Source of the DNA: Rhodocollybia butyracea
Taxonomy: Eukaryota > Basidiomycota > Agaricomycetes > Agaricales > Omphalotaceae
Direction of reading: 5' to 3'
Assembly: GCA_015501585.1 (NCBI GenBank)
Contig: JADNRY010000046.1
Span: forward strand, 124,001 to 188,000
DNA: 64,000 nt
The position numbers were made by a program, and so were the translations under genes. The notes below the pieces were generated by a model. It made no database searches and was not told the DNA's origin. It saw only the letters and a list, made by a program, of their open reading frames with translations. Shown here one piece after another: positions 1 through 11,752 of this stretch. How positions within the stretch are numbered: position 1 is the stretch's first letter; every line of letters starts with the position of its first letter.

Positions 1-3000
1 TCGCATGAGTGCATCAGAAGGAGAGAGTGAAGAGATAGAGGACAGTGAATCTCGGTCCGGCCCAACTTTAGAGCGAGCTTGCATAACCTCGCTCCATTGA
101 CCGGACTCTTTGCGCGCGCTAACGGGCGTACTATTCTCAGACCTCGAGATCACTCGCTCGCCGCGGGGTGCTATAACCGACGTTGAGCCCAACAAGAGGG
201 GACGCGGCCCGGATTTAGGTTTATTCTGTGGAGCAGCAGTTTCAGAGCCACGCGTCAACGCTGCTAACGAGGCTTGCAGATTCCGGGTTTTCTGTATTAA
301 GCCACCCTCAGATGTCGGGGACAATTCTGGGCTGCTAGGAACGTCAATGACGGGTCCGTTTCCTGAGAAGATCATGGTGTCGCGCGGGGGCTTAAAGAAT
401 GCGGGGCGACTCGGGGGTGAGTAGAGCCCCAACCTATCAACGTCCGGCGCTGATGTTCGGTGAGTTTCTTGCTCTGTTACAAAGTTCTGCGGCGCTGAGT
501 AACGGACAGAGTCCGCGGACTGCGGTTGGGGCGGCACTGGTTGATTCGCAATGCCTTTCCGTATACCCCACGAACCAGCTAAAGCTTTTGCTTGCCAGTT
601 ACTACTGACTTTGGAAAGCGTGGCAGCCGCATTTGACTCTTTCAGCTTCTCTGCGTAGCTCCATATACCACTAGATGACGACCAGCCTTTCGAAGAATTC
701 GTAGAAGGTTCGGAATCCGTGATGACTATGGACGGAGATTGTGGTGTTGTGGGGGGAGAATCAAGAGGGCTGAGGCTTAAAGGAGACGGAGGAGGTTCCA
801 TTGCAGTTTGGTTGGTAATTCCCCTCCATACACTTGAAGCTAGACGAGTCGTCACAGACTCACTGTTACCTTCCTGAATTTGTGAATCGCTGTCTGATGT
901 ATTGTCGACGACTATCGACGGAGAGGGCTGATGAAAAGGACTTGTAGGACTCATGGGTGATGGAGGGGTTTCCATAGCAGTTTGGTTGGTGATCCCTCTC
1001 CAAACCGTTGTGGCTAAGCGAGCAGTCAAGCCTGAATCATTGGCCACTTCCTGTGTCTCTGTGTCGTTCCCTGAAGTTTCTTCTTCGTCTGAGGTCTCGG
1101 AAGGAGAAGACCCCTCTGGAGAAGGTGATTGATTTGTAAACCCTTTCCAGACAGATAGACGCAAGCGGTCTCCAAGGGTAAGGGGATTCATGGCAACAAG
1201 TTTAGCTTCATCTTCTCTACGAAGACGAAGTTCCGAAGCAGTCTGAAGTATAGAATCGATTCCACCCGCTGCATCGATCGGATAGTGCTGTAGAAGTGCC
1301 ATTCCTTGGATAAAAGCATCACCTAGTTCCCAGGGACGTAAAGGTGACGAAGGAGGTAACCCGGTCAAATCCTCTGACCATAAACCATTCTGTGGTTGTC
1401 CACGTTTACCGAGCCTACGACGAGAGCGTAAGTAAACAGAAGAACAGGGATTAGACTGGAGATACCGAAAAAGAGCAGTTCTCGCCCGAATGAGCATTGC
1501 AGTGCAGATATCCACGAGAAACTCTACTTTGAAATTCTGTCGTTCACGCATTTGACAGGCAAAGAGAGCGTCCCAGACGACTATCACTGAGGAGAGCGGT
1601 AGAGTCTGTGTAAAAAGCGGAGCCATCCATCGACTGTAAATTTCCTTAATGATCAGAACTAGCCACTGGTTATGAACGGTTTACGCACTATGAGTAATGC
1701 GGTAGAGCAGGGTCAAGACCTTTCGCAAACAAATTATCCCGCAGCTCAGTATCAGCCCAATTTAGTCGTTCACTGAATTTCCGCATCCATATATTGCCAC
1801 CTTCTTCATCTTCAAGCTCTGAGAATTCTCCCACCATTGTTTCGAACATCCAGAAGGTGTCAGCTTCGACATGGGCGAGGTCATCAGGCTCTACCTCTTG
1901 ATTTAGGACCGAATATAAAGGAAGAAGCAGAGCAGGTATGTGAGGCGATAGGTTGCCTGGATTTACTGAACCATGTACAAATAATAGACGGAGTAACGCT
2001 GATGTATGTTTTTCATGGGCGTGGAAGGTATCAAGAGCCTTGGAAGCATGAAGGAGCGTGGATCCAACATTGTGACTTTCCGTTAAAGACGTGGCAGGGG
2101 CTACAGAAACATAATCGTCCGACTCTAGTCTGATTTCGGGTGTAGAGGAAGATGATTCGTGACGTCGGATTTTCTGGATGACTTTCAAACGAATGTTTAG
2201 ATTGTCAGCGCAAGTTATCTTTATATCGTCCTTGGCGGAGCTATCCAAGGGACAGAGATTCGATGGTTCTGGTTCATCTTGGAGCCCGCTAAAAAGCTCA
2301 TCGGGTATTCCAGAGAGTTGTTGCGCGGCTCTGAGGAGAGAAAGGTCCTGCGATGATAATGGCGTAGTCGGTTCTGGAAGGTTTGCGAATGGTCCCAGCA
2401 GTCGACGAACAAGATCCTATATAGTTTTCACAACTTTGCAAATGGATTGGTTAATCTCACTCACGTAATAACTTTCCCTCTGCTTTGGTATTTCCTTCGC
2501 CCATGACGACTTCAATACTGGAAGAGATCCGAGAAGTACTCTGCAGAGTAAATTTGAATCTTGTGCCAGATAACATAGATCCTCCGACTGACCTCCATAT
2601 CCGTGGCCGGAGACAAGCAGGCTCATCTGGTATACCTATCATATTCTTTTAGCCCAGTGTTCATGGAGAAGAAATCGATCGTACCTCGCGCACACAACTT
2701 TCGAATTCCAGCCACATCAATGGTGGGTGAGGATTGCTGTTCCAAAATCTCCGATAGAGAACCTACTCTGAAGGGCGAGATTAGAGACAGAATGGAAATT
2801 GGAAGAAAACTGACATATCCTGTCGACGAGGGTCAGGCTGCCATTGTATGCCGTAAACCCTTGCGATACTCAAGAGATACGCGTCGAGTTGAGTAGCATT
2901 TGGCGGGGAAGTAGAGAGCTTTTTAACAATCTAAACGTACGTTTAGTATTGAGGTTGAGGGTCAGAATTCAATGCTTATTTACGCGATCGGAAACGCATC

Positions 3001-3564
3001 GGTCTCGATTTCCTATGGAAGTACGCGCAAACTCTGAGCCTAAACGGTTAGCCAACGTGTCGCGTACAGCTTGCAGGTCTAAAGGCTGAGATCAATGCTG
3101 AGAACGACGACATATAGTTCCCAAACGACCTTTCGAATCTATACGAGGAGATGCATAAATTATGCTCGAAGCAGCTTCAATTACAGCCGGACTTGGAGTA
3201 CTTTTTCCAGACTATGTATCAGTTTCAACGATGACTCGAAGGGCAAGCAGTACTCACTTGTTTTCCAATTCTGATATGTGCTCTAGAATAAGGCCAACAT
3301 GCATCTCCAAAATCTCAAGAACATCTCCGTGTAAATCCTCTTGGTATAATTTCTGAGCCTTGAGCCTTGCCAGTCCGACGTTTCCCTGATCCAGCAATGT
3401 TGCGATATCACGCCGAGTGATACTTCCTTTAGAGTCATTCTTGTCTTGTAGATGTCCAAGCCTTTGACTAGCGGTGCGAAGCTGAGCCTGACGTAGCCAA
3501 AATTGAGCTGCAAAAAACATTCCGAACGACTACGGTACCAACCTTGAAGGAAGTGACTTCCCAT
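1..3564 (-). CDS. IST1 domain - TBC domain fusion protein (C-terminus beyond left edge)
   Basis: Joined by eye from ten exons: 3564-3543, 3507-3258, 3200-3130, 3078-2984, 2930-2815, 2767-2685, 2635-2593, 2540-2465, 2416-1689 and 1633 to the edge. Phases agree at every junction and introns are 35-57 bases. Residues about 1-190 form an IST1 domain, the ESCRT-III-like regulator of Vps4: the first helices end in EILEMHVGLILEHI, then EAASSIIYASPR, then AYLLSIARVYGIQWQPD. Exon 6 runs in frame into a TBC1D13-like TBC domain (IRKLCARGIPDEPACLRPR, HVEADTFWMFETMVGEF, HYSYRWMAPLF, SVIVVWDALFA). A long Ser/Pro-rich tail with repeated VW(R/K)G(I/F)TNQ motifs follows. IST1 acts at endosomes and TBC proteins act on Rab GTPases. 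The tail has no stop before base 1. The domain calls are firm; the fusion depends on intron 2814-2768. Confidence 0.8.
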
Positions 3565-4156
3565 TGCGGTGCCATTCAAAGTTGTTCAGCAACGTCGTGA
3601 AGGTCGTTCAATATTCGTGCACAAATCTGGAATATGGCGAAATTCTATCTCATGGACGTTGAAGGAAACGAATGACACGTGCTCCACTGGCAACTTCCCG
3701 AATTCTCTAGCAACGTAAGTACTTACCGTGAGTTAGGTTTGGCAAAGGACATATCTGGCGTTACAGTCGCAACTTACTTGCGTTGTCTCATTAGAGGTAC
3801 TTATGTGTCAATAAACGCTCGGTTGCAAACCCTTTAAATATATTACATGTTTGCCACAGGAAACGGAGATCGTGATTGAGATTATTGTATCTTGGCCATT
3901 GGCAGCTGATGTACCAGCATTATCTTCATGTACATACTTGGTCCTGACTGTATCAGTAAGTCTTTCACCACTGTAAAATTGCTAAATCACAGTGATTAGT
4001 GGAGTCTTCGGTCCGAACCAAGTTCCTAACAATTTCTCAGACTTAGAAATGACACTGGACTGACAAGTTAATTCACTTACTTACCTGGACCACGACCACC
4101 TGCACCCGCAAGGCTCTAATCTTATTATTTTTCACCTTGTACTCTTTCGCTTCTCG
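3565..4156. other. Intergenic region, divergent promoters
   Basis: About 590 bases between the divergent starts of the IST1-TBC gene and the Zn2Cys6 factor. No open frame with recognisable content and no RNA gene was seen. It presumably holds both promoters. Confidence 0.6.
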
Positions 4157-7100
4157 ATGGATGCAAGCAGTAGTATGCGCAAGGTAAATATTCCATAGTC
4201 TGTAATCGGCTTGACTCGCCTAATGCTGGATCCATTGGCAGAAAAGACTGCAGAATTCTTGTGATTTCTGTCGCAAAAAGAAAGGTGGGCTTCTATCCGT
4301 TGCTGACCACTCTATCGTATAATTGGTATAGTTCGGTGTAGGTCCCCGGTTGATTTTGACAGTCTTCTGGACTAAAAATGGATCCAAGGCGACAGTGCCA
4401 CAATGCCTAATAAGATCTGTTCTGTCTGTAGAAATGCAGGAATAGCGTGCTTGCATTCGAATGCGCCAAAGGTGCGTAGATCTCTTGATTCTCCAGGCAT
4501 ATACCTACTTTGCAACGAAGAAACGAGGTCCAAAAGCAAAGCAAGTCGTAAATTCGTGACGGATACCGCTGTGCTTCTATTGATCATTTCTATCTTTATA
4601 GTCATACTGCCCAATCTGCTTTAGTCTACGCCATACTAGTTGACCCACAAGCCTACCAGATTCCTGAAGATTCTACCAGCGTGCGGGAGTTGCTCGTAGA
4701 TATTTGCCAGTACGCCCGTGCCCTAGAAAAGGACATTGCCCGTCTTCGACGTGCAGTATCCTCCGACCCTTCAGGTTCCTCTCCCCCAGACTCGGAAGGG
4801 ATCCAGCTCTCAAACGCCAACTCCCTTCCAGAGTCCAACTTTGATGAATACGATGATGATAGTGATGATATCGATACTAACACAATTTCCGAGAGTTTCA
4901 AGCATCTTTCTCTGTACCACGCTCTTCCCCGACACTATGGCATGTCCAGCAACTTTGTCTTGGCCCAGACAATCTTTGAGGTAGACTTTGAACACAATAT
5001 TGATATACATCTTGTGCTCAAGCGATTCGAGCGCCCTTTATTTTGGACCATAAACCATGTGAGCAATTGATCATCTATCCTGACAATATTCGTGCGCGTT
5101 GACTCCTCTCTCAGTGGCAAAGTGACACGCCATTTCCTATCCCTGACAAACCCTTGGTCTTTCCTGAGGACCAGCTTCTGCAAGATCTAGTTTCCGTGTA
5201 CTTTTCGGAACTCGATCCCTACTTTCCGTTGCTTCATCGGACGACATTTGAGCAAAACATCAGAGTTGGAATACACTTCCATGATAGATCTTTCGGCAAG
5301 GTTGTGCTGGCAGTGTGTGCATTGGCATCAAGATGCTTGAACGACCCCAGGAATAGTATTCCTGGGGTGCCTTGTCCTGAGTTTTCCGTGGGTTGGCCAT
5401 GGTTCAAACAAATTGCAGTCATGCAAACGACGTCCTTTATTGATCCTCCAAAGGTGTACAATTTACAGCTATTTGTTGTGAGTGCTCTAATGAATGCTTA
5501 TTATTCGCTCACTTTCTTTCTTACTGTAGCTCAGTGTGCTCTTCCTTCAAGGTACTACCACGTCGGAATCGAGCTGGATAACGATTGGCACCGCCATCCG
5601 TCTTGCTCAGGCTGTAGGTGTTCATAGGAAGGGACCTGGTCCACGTACTATTGAGCGCGAACTATGGAATCGTGCCTTCTGGGCGCTAGTGAACATCGAT
5701 GTTTCACTTAGTATGTTCCTTGGTCGCCCTCGAGCGACTACAGTCGATGAGTAAGTATTCGTTTCCGTTAGCTTAAGACTAGTAATTCGAATACTCCAGC
5801 TTTGATCTCGAGCTTCCGGTGGACTGCGATCAGGATTATTGGGAGAATGACGATCCCGAGAAGATGTTTGTCCAGCCTCCAGGAAAACCATCTCTGGTTT
5901 CATTCTGGATCCACTACACAAAGTTACAGCAAATTGCTGCTGCAGTTCACCGTCTGATTGCAAGTCGCTCTCTACCTTTTTGCTACGATATTAAGCTGAC
6001 TTTGCCACTTTGAACCATACATGTTCTTTACTTGTCTTTTTTTCGATGTACCTCGCTGTATTGACTTGAGTTTTGCAGTACCCTATCAAGAAATTAGACG
6101 TCTGGCGGCGGATGGGAATCACTGGTCGAGCCTGGCATCAAAAAGCTGTGACGGAGCTGGATTCATTGCTTAATCAATGGGTGGACCATATTCCTGAGCA
6201 CCGTAAGTCACTTTCTTCAGACCAGTTGTCTGGGGCGATTAACAACTGGTACATGCAGTCAAATGGGGCACGAACCGCGGCGATTCTGTGTTCTCACGAC
6301 AATGTGTTTTTCTGTACACCACTTACTATGGAGTTCAGGTGCGTCTACCCAGCCTATGTTCTTCCTCCTCCCTGAAAGTATGCTACGTAGATCGAGGTAT
6401 TATTCTTGAATGAATCGGTAACAATGTTAAACCCCTAATCCTTTCTCAAGCTTCATAAGGCTTTTATTCCTCGCCCGGGTCAAGAATCTGTTCTCACCTT
6501 CCCTTCATTGTCTATCTGTGCTAACGCCGCCAGAGCATGCATTCATGCGGCCGCATCACAAACGCATATTCCAGTTTTACCTATCTATGTGTTGGTAAGG
6601 ATGAAAGTTGTTTTTGTGCTACAACGGTGCAGACTCAAAGAATTCGTAGATACCGGTGTTCAACAGCGGAATAGTTCTGCTCATGAACATTTGGAGAGCA
6701 AAGCGTTCCCCAGGCTCTGGAGTGGACGTTGACAGAGAAATGCAAGCAATGCGCAAGTGTTTTGATAAACTCACCGATTTTAGTCGAGGGTACGTTTCGA
6801 AACATCAGCCTTCTCTTTCGTATCAATTCTTTGTCACAGGTTCCAGAGTGCTGGCCGCTTCATGTATGTGAAACTTTTTCCTTAGAAGAACGTTCTTAAC
6901 GCAGACGGTAGTGATACTTTGAACGCTATTATTTCCGTCGGCAATCTGCAACCTAAATCGCCCATCGAAAGTTCGTCAAACACTGGGGTAGGGCCAGAAC
7001 ACCACAATCCTCCCGCTGCAAGTCCACTGTCGGACCATTCGCAAACTCGGCATGAAGGTGACCCCATTTCGACTTCCGCTTCATCTGTCACCACGGATCC

Positions 7101-7602
7101 TACTCTTCCTTTCCATAGCAGTGAACTGGGGGAAATGCCGATATACTTCTCCAATGCATTATACCATGATCTGCCCTCAGCTGCTCCGCCCAATGTCACA
7201 CCAAGTACAGCTTCTATGAATAATGTTGTCGAATGGGATACGAGTCATGTCCAGGAAATGGACGTTTTTAATATACCCGCCGCTGCGGGCCCTCCGGTCA
7301 GCCATGGCTTCCCGTCTCCGGATGGTCAAGAACCATACGATCCCAATGTCGTTGTATACTATACGCCATACGGAATGCAACGGGTGCTTGCTTCCGTTCA
7401 ATCCTACTCTGACACATCGTCCTATACTCATGCTCAAGCTGAACACATACCGGACATGGGTCATCATATCGATGGCAGTGCCAACTCTCACTGGAATAAT
7501 ACCAGTCGAAGTCACTGGGGGCATCCTAACACTGATCTGGAGGGGCAAACCTTCCCCGATAGGCAAGTGAAGACACCCTTTGATCCTTTGTCTTTAGATT
7601 GA
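4157..7602 (+). CDS. Zn2Cys6 fungal-specific transcription factor (fungal_trans domain)
   Basis: A nuclear regulator with a binuclear zinc cluster at its N-terminus and the fungal-specific middle homology domain. The start is ATG 4157. Exon 1 is 4157-4183, exon 2 is 4242-4284, exon 3 is a 6-base micro-exon at 4332-4337, and exon 4 starts at 4389. Together they give CDFCRKKKVRC, nine residues, then CSVCRNAGIAC, a perfect C-x2-C-x6-C-x9-C-x2-C-x6-C. An acidic Ser/Asp linker follows. The fungal_trans part reads YFSELDPYFPLLHR, GTAIRLAQAVGVHRK, LWNRAFWALVNIDVS, FLGRPRA and AFIPRPGQESV. The C-terminus (about 6900-7602) is Ser/Pro/His-rich, as in activation regions. At least eight introns are implied, and later junctions were not all fixed to the base. 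Target genes cannot be told from sequence. Confidence 0.85.
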
Positions 7603-7854
7603 TTTGGAATTAGTGGTCTGGGGCAAGATTGGAGTGTCTTCTTGTCGAATGTGGATGAATTACTTCATTCGGCATCGGGAGATTTTTACGCGCAGAACAA
7701 TGATTCGTAAACAGAATATATCGCAGCATCCACCATGTATGTTCTCAACTAGAACTAGAGTAAATTAGGTAGATTGTTTAAAACTTTTGGTACAGGAATC
7801 TACTATGCGAAATCTAAACATTACACTAACCAGCAAAAAAAGTCCAAAAACACA
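7603..7854. other. Convergent 3' intergenic region
   Basis: A short AT-rich stretch between two convergent genes. No feature seen. Confidence 0.5.
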
Positions 7855-9153
7855 CTAATAGTACATCCAGTTTGGCAGCGGTTTTGAAAGCCTGCCCTTT
7901 GCCGAGCTGCTGCGTTTGCTTTCAACAAGCGATTGTTGAGGCGAACCAGATCCTCTGCGCTGATCAGAGATGGAAGGATACACAGATCCCCTGCGTTGGC
8001 CAGAGACAGACGGATTCACCGAAGCAGATCCACTACGCCGGCCAGGGAAACTAGTATGTGGCATTGGCGTATTGGGAACTCCGAGATTCCCTACAGAAAG
8101 TTGTGGAGGGCTAATAGAAGAGGGATATGTCGCAGAAGTAGAGCCTCGGTGTGGCTGGCCAATGATACTAATGTGTGGGGCTATACTTGAGTGTTTAACT
8201 TTTACCATAGGCGGTGGGTGGAGGTTAGAAAGAGAGTTGGAGGATTCCCTGCGTTGTTGGCTGACGATGCTGAGATGCGGCGTCGACGTCGATAGACTTG
8301 CATGTCTGATGTCCCCAGCTTTCATCATAGGCAAAATGGATTGTTGGCTTTTTCGAAACTTGTTTGATTCGAGATCCGGCGAAGCAGCCATTATTTTGCG
8401 TCGCCGATAGATCATCAGTCCTAGGCCGAGAGCATATCCCACAACTGAGATGGGCATAAGCGAAACAGGCTAGATTCACAATAAACGACGTACGCAAAGC
8501 AGGAATAACCCAATTCGCAATCAAGATATACATATTCAATAATCTGCATACACCCTCTTGGTCGGCAGCTAGAAAGAAAGGTTACAAACGTCAACGACAA
8601 AATAAATCATGACACTGTACTTTTTGTGGGACAGGTGAATTTTGAGTTCCATAAGACAAAGCCAGATGCGATGCCTGAAACGATGTCATAGTTAGTAAAA
8701 AAACATAAACAGTAAAGCTGGCACTGCAGTACCAATGTGAGTTATTAAGAGAAGCATTAGTCGAGCGCCATCTAACCATGGGCGAAATGGAAGTATCAGT
8801 CTTTGCAAACGTTAGTGAGTGAGGCATAGTGAGATATAAATATCCCTCACAGAACAAGCAGCAAAACCAGAGTCAATGTATTCGACAAGAGCATAACTGA
8901 AAGGAACGATTCTGGAACAGGGAGTCAATATACTGAGATGGAAAGAGTCCAGGTTTTCAGACGAACTTTCAGAAGCTCCAAGAGCATTCCACTGGATAAA
9001 AATATCCACACATAAAACGACAACCCATAAGAAACTGATTAAGGATATTAAGGCTAATAGCTGACTGTCAGTATTCTGAATGAGAGCGGAAGAGAGTCGA
9101 GACTCACAGAACGTTATAGCTCTGGCTTTTAAAAATACAGCAGAATATTCCAT
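7855..9153 (-). CDS. Membrane protein of unknown function with Ser/Arg-rich cytosolic tail
   Basis: I do not recognise the family. A likely N-terminal exon carries a strong hydrophobic run (LLALISLISFLWVVVLCVDI, near 9080-9010), which could be a signal anchor. A polar, Asn- and Ser-containing ectodomain follows. The last exon begins after a 49-base intron (GTACGT...CTCAG, about 8494-8446) and completes a membrane segment ending LVGYALGLGLMIYRRRK. A tail of about 190 residues is rich in Ser, Pro and Arg with a repeated (S)xQRRGS motif (about 8060-7900). An intron with a clear CTAAC branch point lies near 8665-8700. The start is uncertain; ATG 9153 is the best in-frame choice. The layout resembles a single- or double-pass receptor-like protein, but no catalytic domain is visible. 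Confidence 0.5.
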
Positions 9154-9408
9154 AATGATGCAGGTCGTGGGTCATACAAAAAAGAACGGATAGCGTTGAA
9201 CGTCGTGTTGGCCAGCCAAGGAAAGAGATAAAATTGATTAGAGTCGTTGAAGTTCGTGATAGTCTTCCAGCGACTCGGAGTGGTGGTAAGGGTATGAAGA
9301 GTGTGCAGATTCACACGACGCCATTGTATGTACAAGCGGACAAACCTTTGTTCAAGCGTTAACAATAGAACTGAAGTTTCTTTTGTACTTTGTGTGGCGC
9401 AACTTAAC

Positions 9409-11191
9409 ATGTGCGCGTCTAACATTAAGCGCCCACTAAGCCTCCTCATTTGCAAACCAGTGAGAATGTTTTCACTGGTTGCTTTAAAATGCACCACTAT
9501 CTTATGCATGTCGTGAGCACTTACAATTTGGCTTGAAATACATCCTCTCCAACTCCTCACAGCCTCTGTGCAGGAGGAATCTTCCTGTTTCCACTGCTTG
9601 CTCCAGGACTAATTGAACATCTTCATCTCACCCAGCCTCAGTTAAGCACTATAGCTTTGGCGTAAGTGATCTTGAAATCCAGTTTCTTCAATGTCTTAGT
9701 CAGTTTAAAGTGGAATGGCTGGCCAATATCCGTTTTCGTTCGTTGTAGGATGGCTGTTTGATCGTTATGGACCTCAACTCTGCTCATTCTTGGCTGCTGT
9801 CATGTTTTCTGCGGCTTTTGGCTTGTCTGCCTCGGAACTCTCATCAACACCAGGCCACTCTGAGCGACCGGGCGCTGCTGTCGCCTGGCGTTTGACGATT
9901 TATTTTGCAATGGCTGGATTAGGGACGGTATTGTCGTACGTACGCTTTATGCGCTGATAATGAAAATCTTATGCTAATCTTGCGCTGAATGTATTACAGC
10001 TATTTCGCTTTCGTTTTCTCCGCTACCAAGACCTTCACAAGGTACCTCACGATTGCGTCCGGTGTTACGATGGCTCTATTTGGCCTTTCACCTCTATTTC
10101 TGTCTTATATCGCTTCCAAATTCTTCTCAGATAGCTCTACCGGCGTCCTAAACATTTCTCAATTTTTGCAGTTTCTCGCGATGTCCACTGGAGTTGTAAA
10201 TCTTGCTGGTGCTTTCACTCTGGTTATACCTTCAAGTGCAACGACATCGTCAACATCGAATTCTTCAGCAACAAATAACGATGCGAATGAACAGAGTCCT
10301 CTCATAAACAGAGAAACTGCTCCAGATTGTATGCAAGATCCTAGGGATAACTCTACCCTTGAATTTCTTCGAGATCCATACTTTTGGATTCTTGCTTTTT
10401 ACATGGTAATGATCCTCGGTGCTGTCAGTAATTTCCTCGTGCCCTGGGACGTTACACTGAGTTTTTATGCAGTGTGAAATGATTATATCCAATGTTGGGA
10501 CTATCGTGATATCGCTGCCATCCCAATTCATACAAACTCTGACCTCAGAGGGCGAGCAAGTCGCATCTCTCCAGGTCAAGATTTTGTCTGTTTCCAATAC
10601 ACTATCACGTCTGCTGGTAGGCCCAGTGGCAGATTTTGTTTCTCCGGTATTCTCGTATCAGCACCCAGAAGGATTTACGACTGTCACGAAACATCGCATG
10701 AGCCGAATGGTGTTCCTGTCGGGGTCCGCTTCACTTCTTGCAATAACGTGCGCCTGGATGGTGTTTGGGGTGCAAACTCGCCATGACGTGTGGCTGCTGA
10801 GGTGATCGCTCTTTCAGAGTTTTCGTTGCAATATTGACTTTGTCACAGTGTTGGGACTGGGATAACATACGGAGCGGTTTGGACTGTACTGTAAGTGTTT
10901 TACTTGCTCTCTATTTCGTCCCTTAACATTCGCAGACCGGGCGTCACCTGCTCAGTCTGGGGAATACGCAACCTTGCAAGGAATTTTGGGTTGATAGCAT
11001 ACTCTCCATTCGTTGGAACACCAATTTTTTCCTATGTTTATGCGTTGATAGTTGCTAGACATACACTTCAAGGCATGACGTGCAAAGGAAGAATATGTTG
11101 GGAGAGTACGTTCATTTTCTCCTTAGGGACGTCGCTGGCTGCCCTAGCAATCACTGCTATACTCTGGCGAAAGTGGTCTGGTAGAATGTAA
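9409..11191 (+). CDS. MFS transporter, MCH1/nodulin-like family
   Basis: A polytopic membrane transporter of the major facilitator superfamily, like yeast Mch1, a vacuolar monocarboxylate-porter homologue of unknown substrate. Diagnostic stretches are LCAGGIFLFPLLAPGL, QYPFSFVVGWLFDRYGP, the central FLRDPYFWILAFYMVMILG after a Ser/Asn-rich loop with the Mch1-like ..QSPLIN.., SNTLSRLLVGPVADF, and near the end WGIRNLARNFG, GTPIFSYVYA and CKGRICW. Start ATG 9409 is chosen because exon 1 then splices in phase (TC|GTGAGC...CACAG|C) into the first transmembrane segment at about 9560. A later in-frame ATG at 9469 is possible. The stop is at 11191. The substrate is not predictable. Confidence 0.8.
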
Positions 11192-11226
11192 ATTATAGTT
11201 ATTTATTTAAACCATGCGTTGACACT

Positions 11227-11714
11227 TCAATTTGCCTCTTTCCCAAAATCGAGGGATCGATCAAATCCATGCTTTGACTGTGTTGAAAATGCCTCAGGCA
11301 TACTGGTACAGGATATTCAGCTGTTAACTTACGAGATCTCTCCAGGTTTCCTCCTCGTCGTTCTCTGTCTGCAGTTGATAAACTTGGAGGAAGCCCTTAA
11401 ACCTGTCAAAAGGTAAGATTGATCTAGTACGAGTAGACAACGTCGTACGTCAGGTTACCCTCATCTGTTATATCCATAAACTGTAGAATTTCTTCTTTGG
11501 TATCTTCAGAAAAGGGTGAACCATTAGTATCTTTTGCCCACGCGTCAAGTCCAGCAGAGTTGAGACAGGCGTTGGGAGGGAGATCGCCAGATGCGTCGGG
11601 TTTTGGTGTACAGTATTTGACGAAGATTCTCTTCAAGCATTTCTCAAACGATTCCGAGATCGCACCATCATCGTCGAGGAGTGGAGCCATGAATTTTTTT
11701 AGATCAGAAAACAA
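11227..11714 (-). CDS. Small EF-hand-like protein (about 128 aa)
   Basis: Three exons (11714-11449, 11402-11333, 11277-11227) with consistent phases give about 128 residues. The second half looks like an EF-hand pair: an acidic loop (DITDEGNLT) followed by FKGFLQVYQLQ, then a conserved-looking end, DEEETWRDLSKHGFDRSLDF. The protein is acidic and has no membrane segment, so it is probably a cytosolic calcium-responsive adaptor. That role is inferred only from the EF-hand-like pattern. The start could be ATG 11714 or the in-frame Met eight codons later (MAPLLDDDG). It lies head to head with PRP28. The last exon was chosen because the preceding codons run straight into a GTAAGT donor. Confidence 0.7.
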
Positions 11715-11752
11715 GCGCCTATTAGCGCGTCACTTGATTCTGAGCTATCACC
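11715..11752. promoter_or_regulatory. Minimal divergent promoter, EF-hand gene / PRP28
   Basis: Only 38 bases separate the two divergent start codons (62 if the EF-hand gene starts at its second Met). Promoter elements must overlap the opposing 5' UTR or coding sequence. No TATA box is visible. Confidence 0.45.

Noticed and set aside
2457..2642. Separate TBC protein starting at MIGIPDEP
   Set aside because: That ATG sits across an intron acceptor (TAG at 2636-2638). The codons for the conserved upstream IRKLCARG are on the preceding exon.
9129..9560. 143-codon minus-strand frame overlapping the MFS first exon
   Set aside because: It overlaps the supported first exon of the transporter on the other strand and has no recognisable content in its first half. 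Only the part below 9300 might be an upstream exon of the membrane protein.
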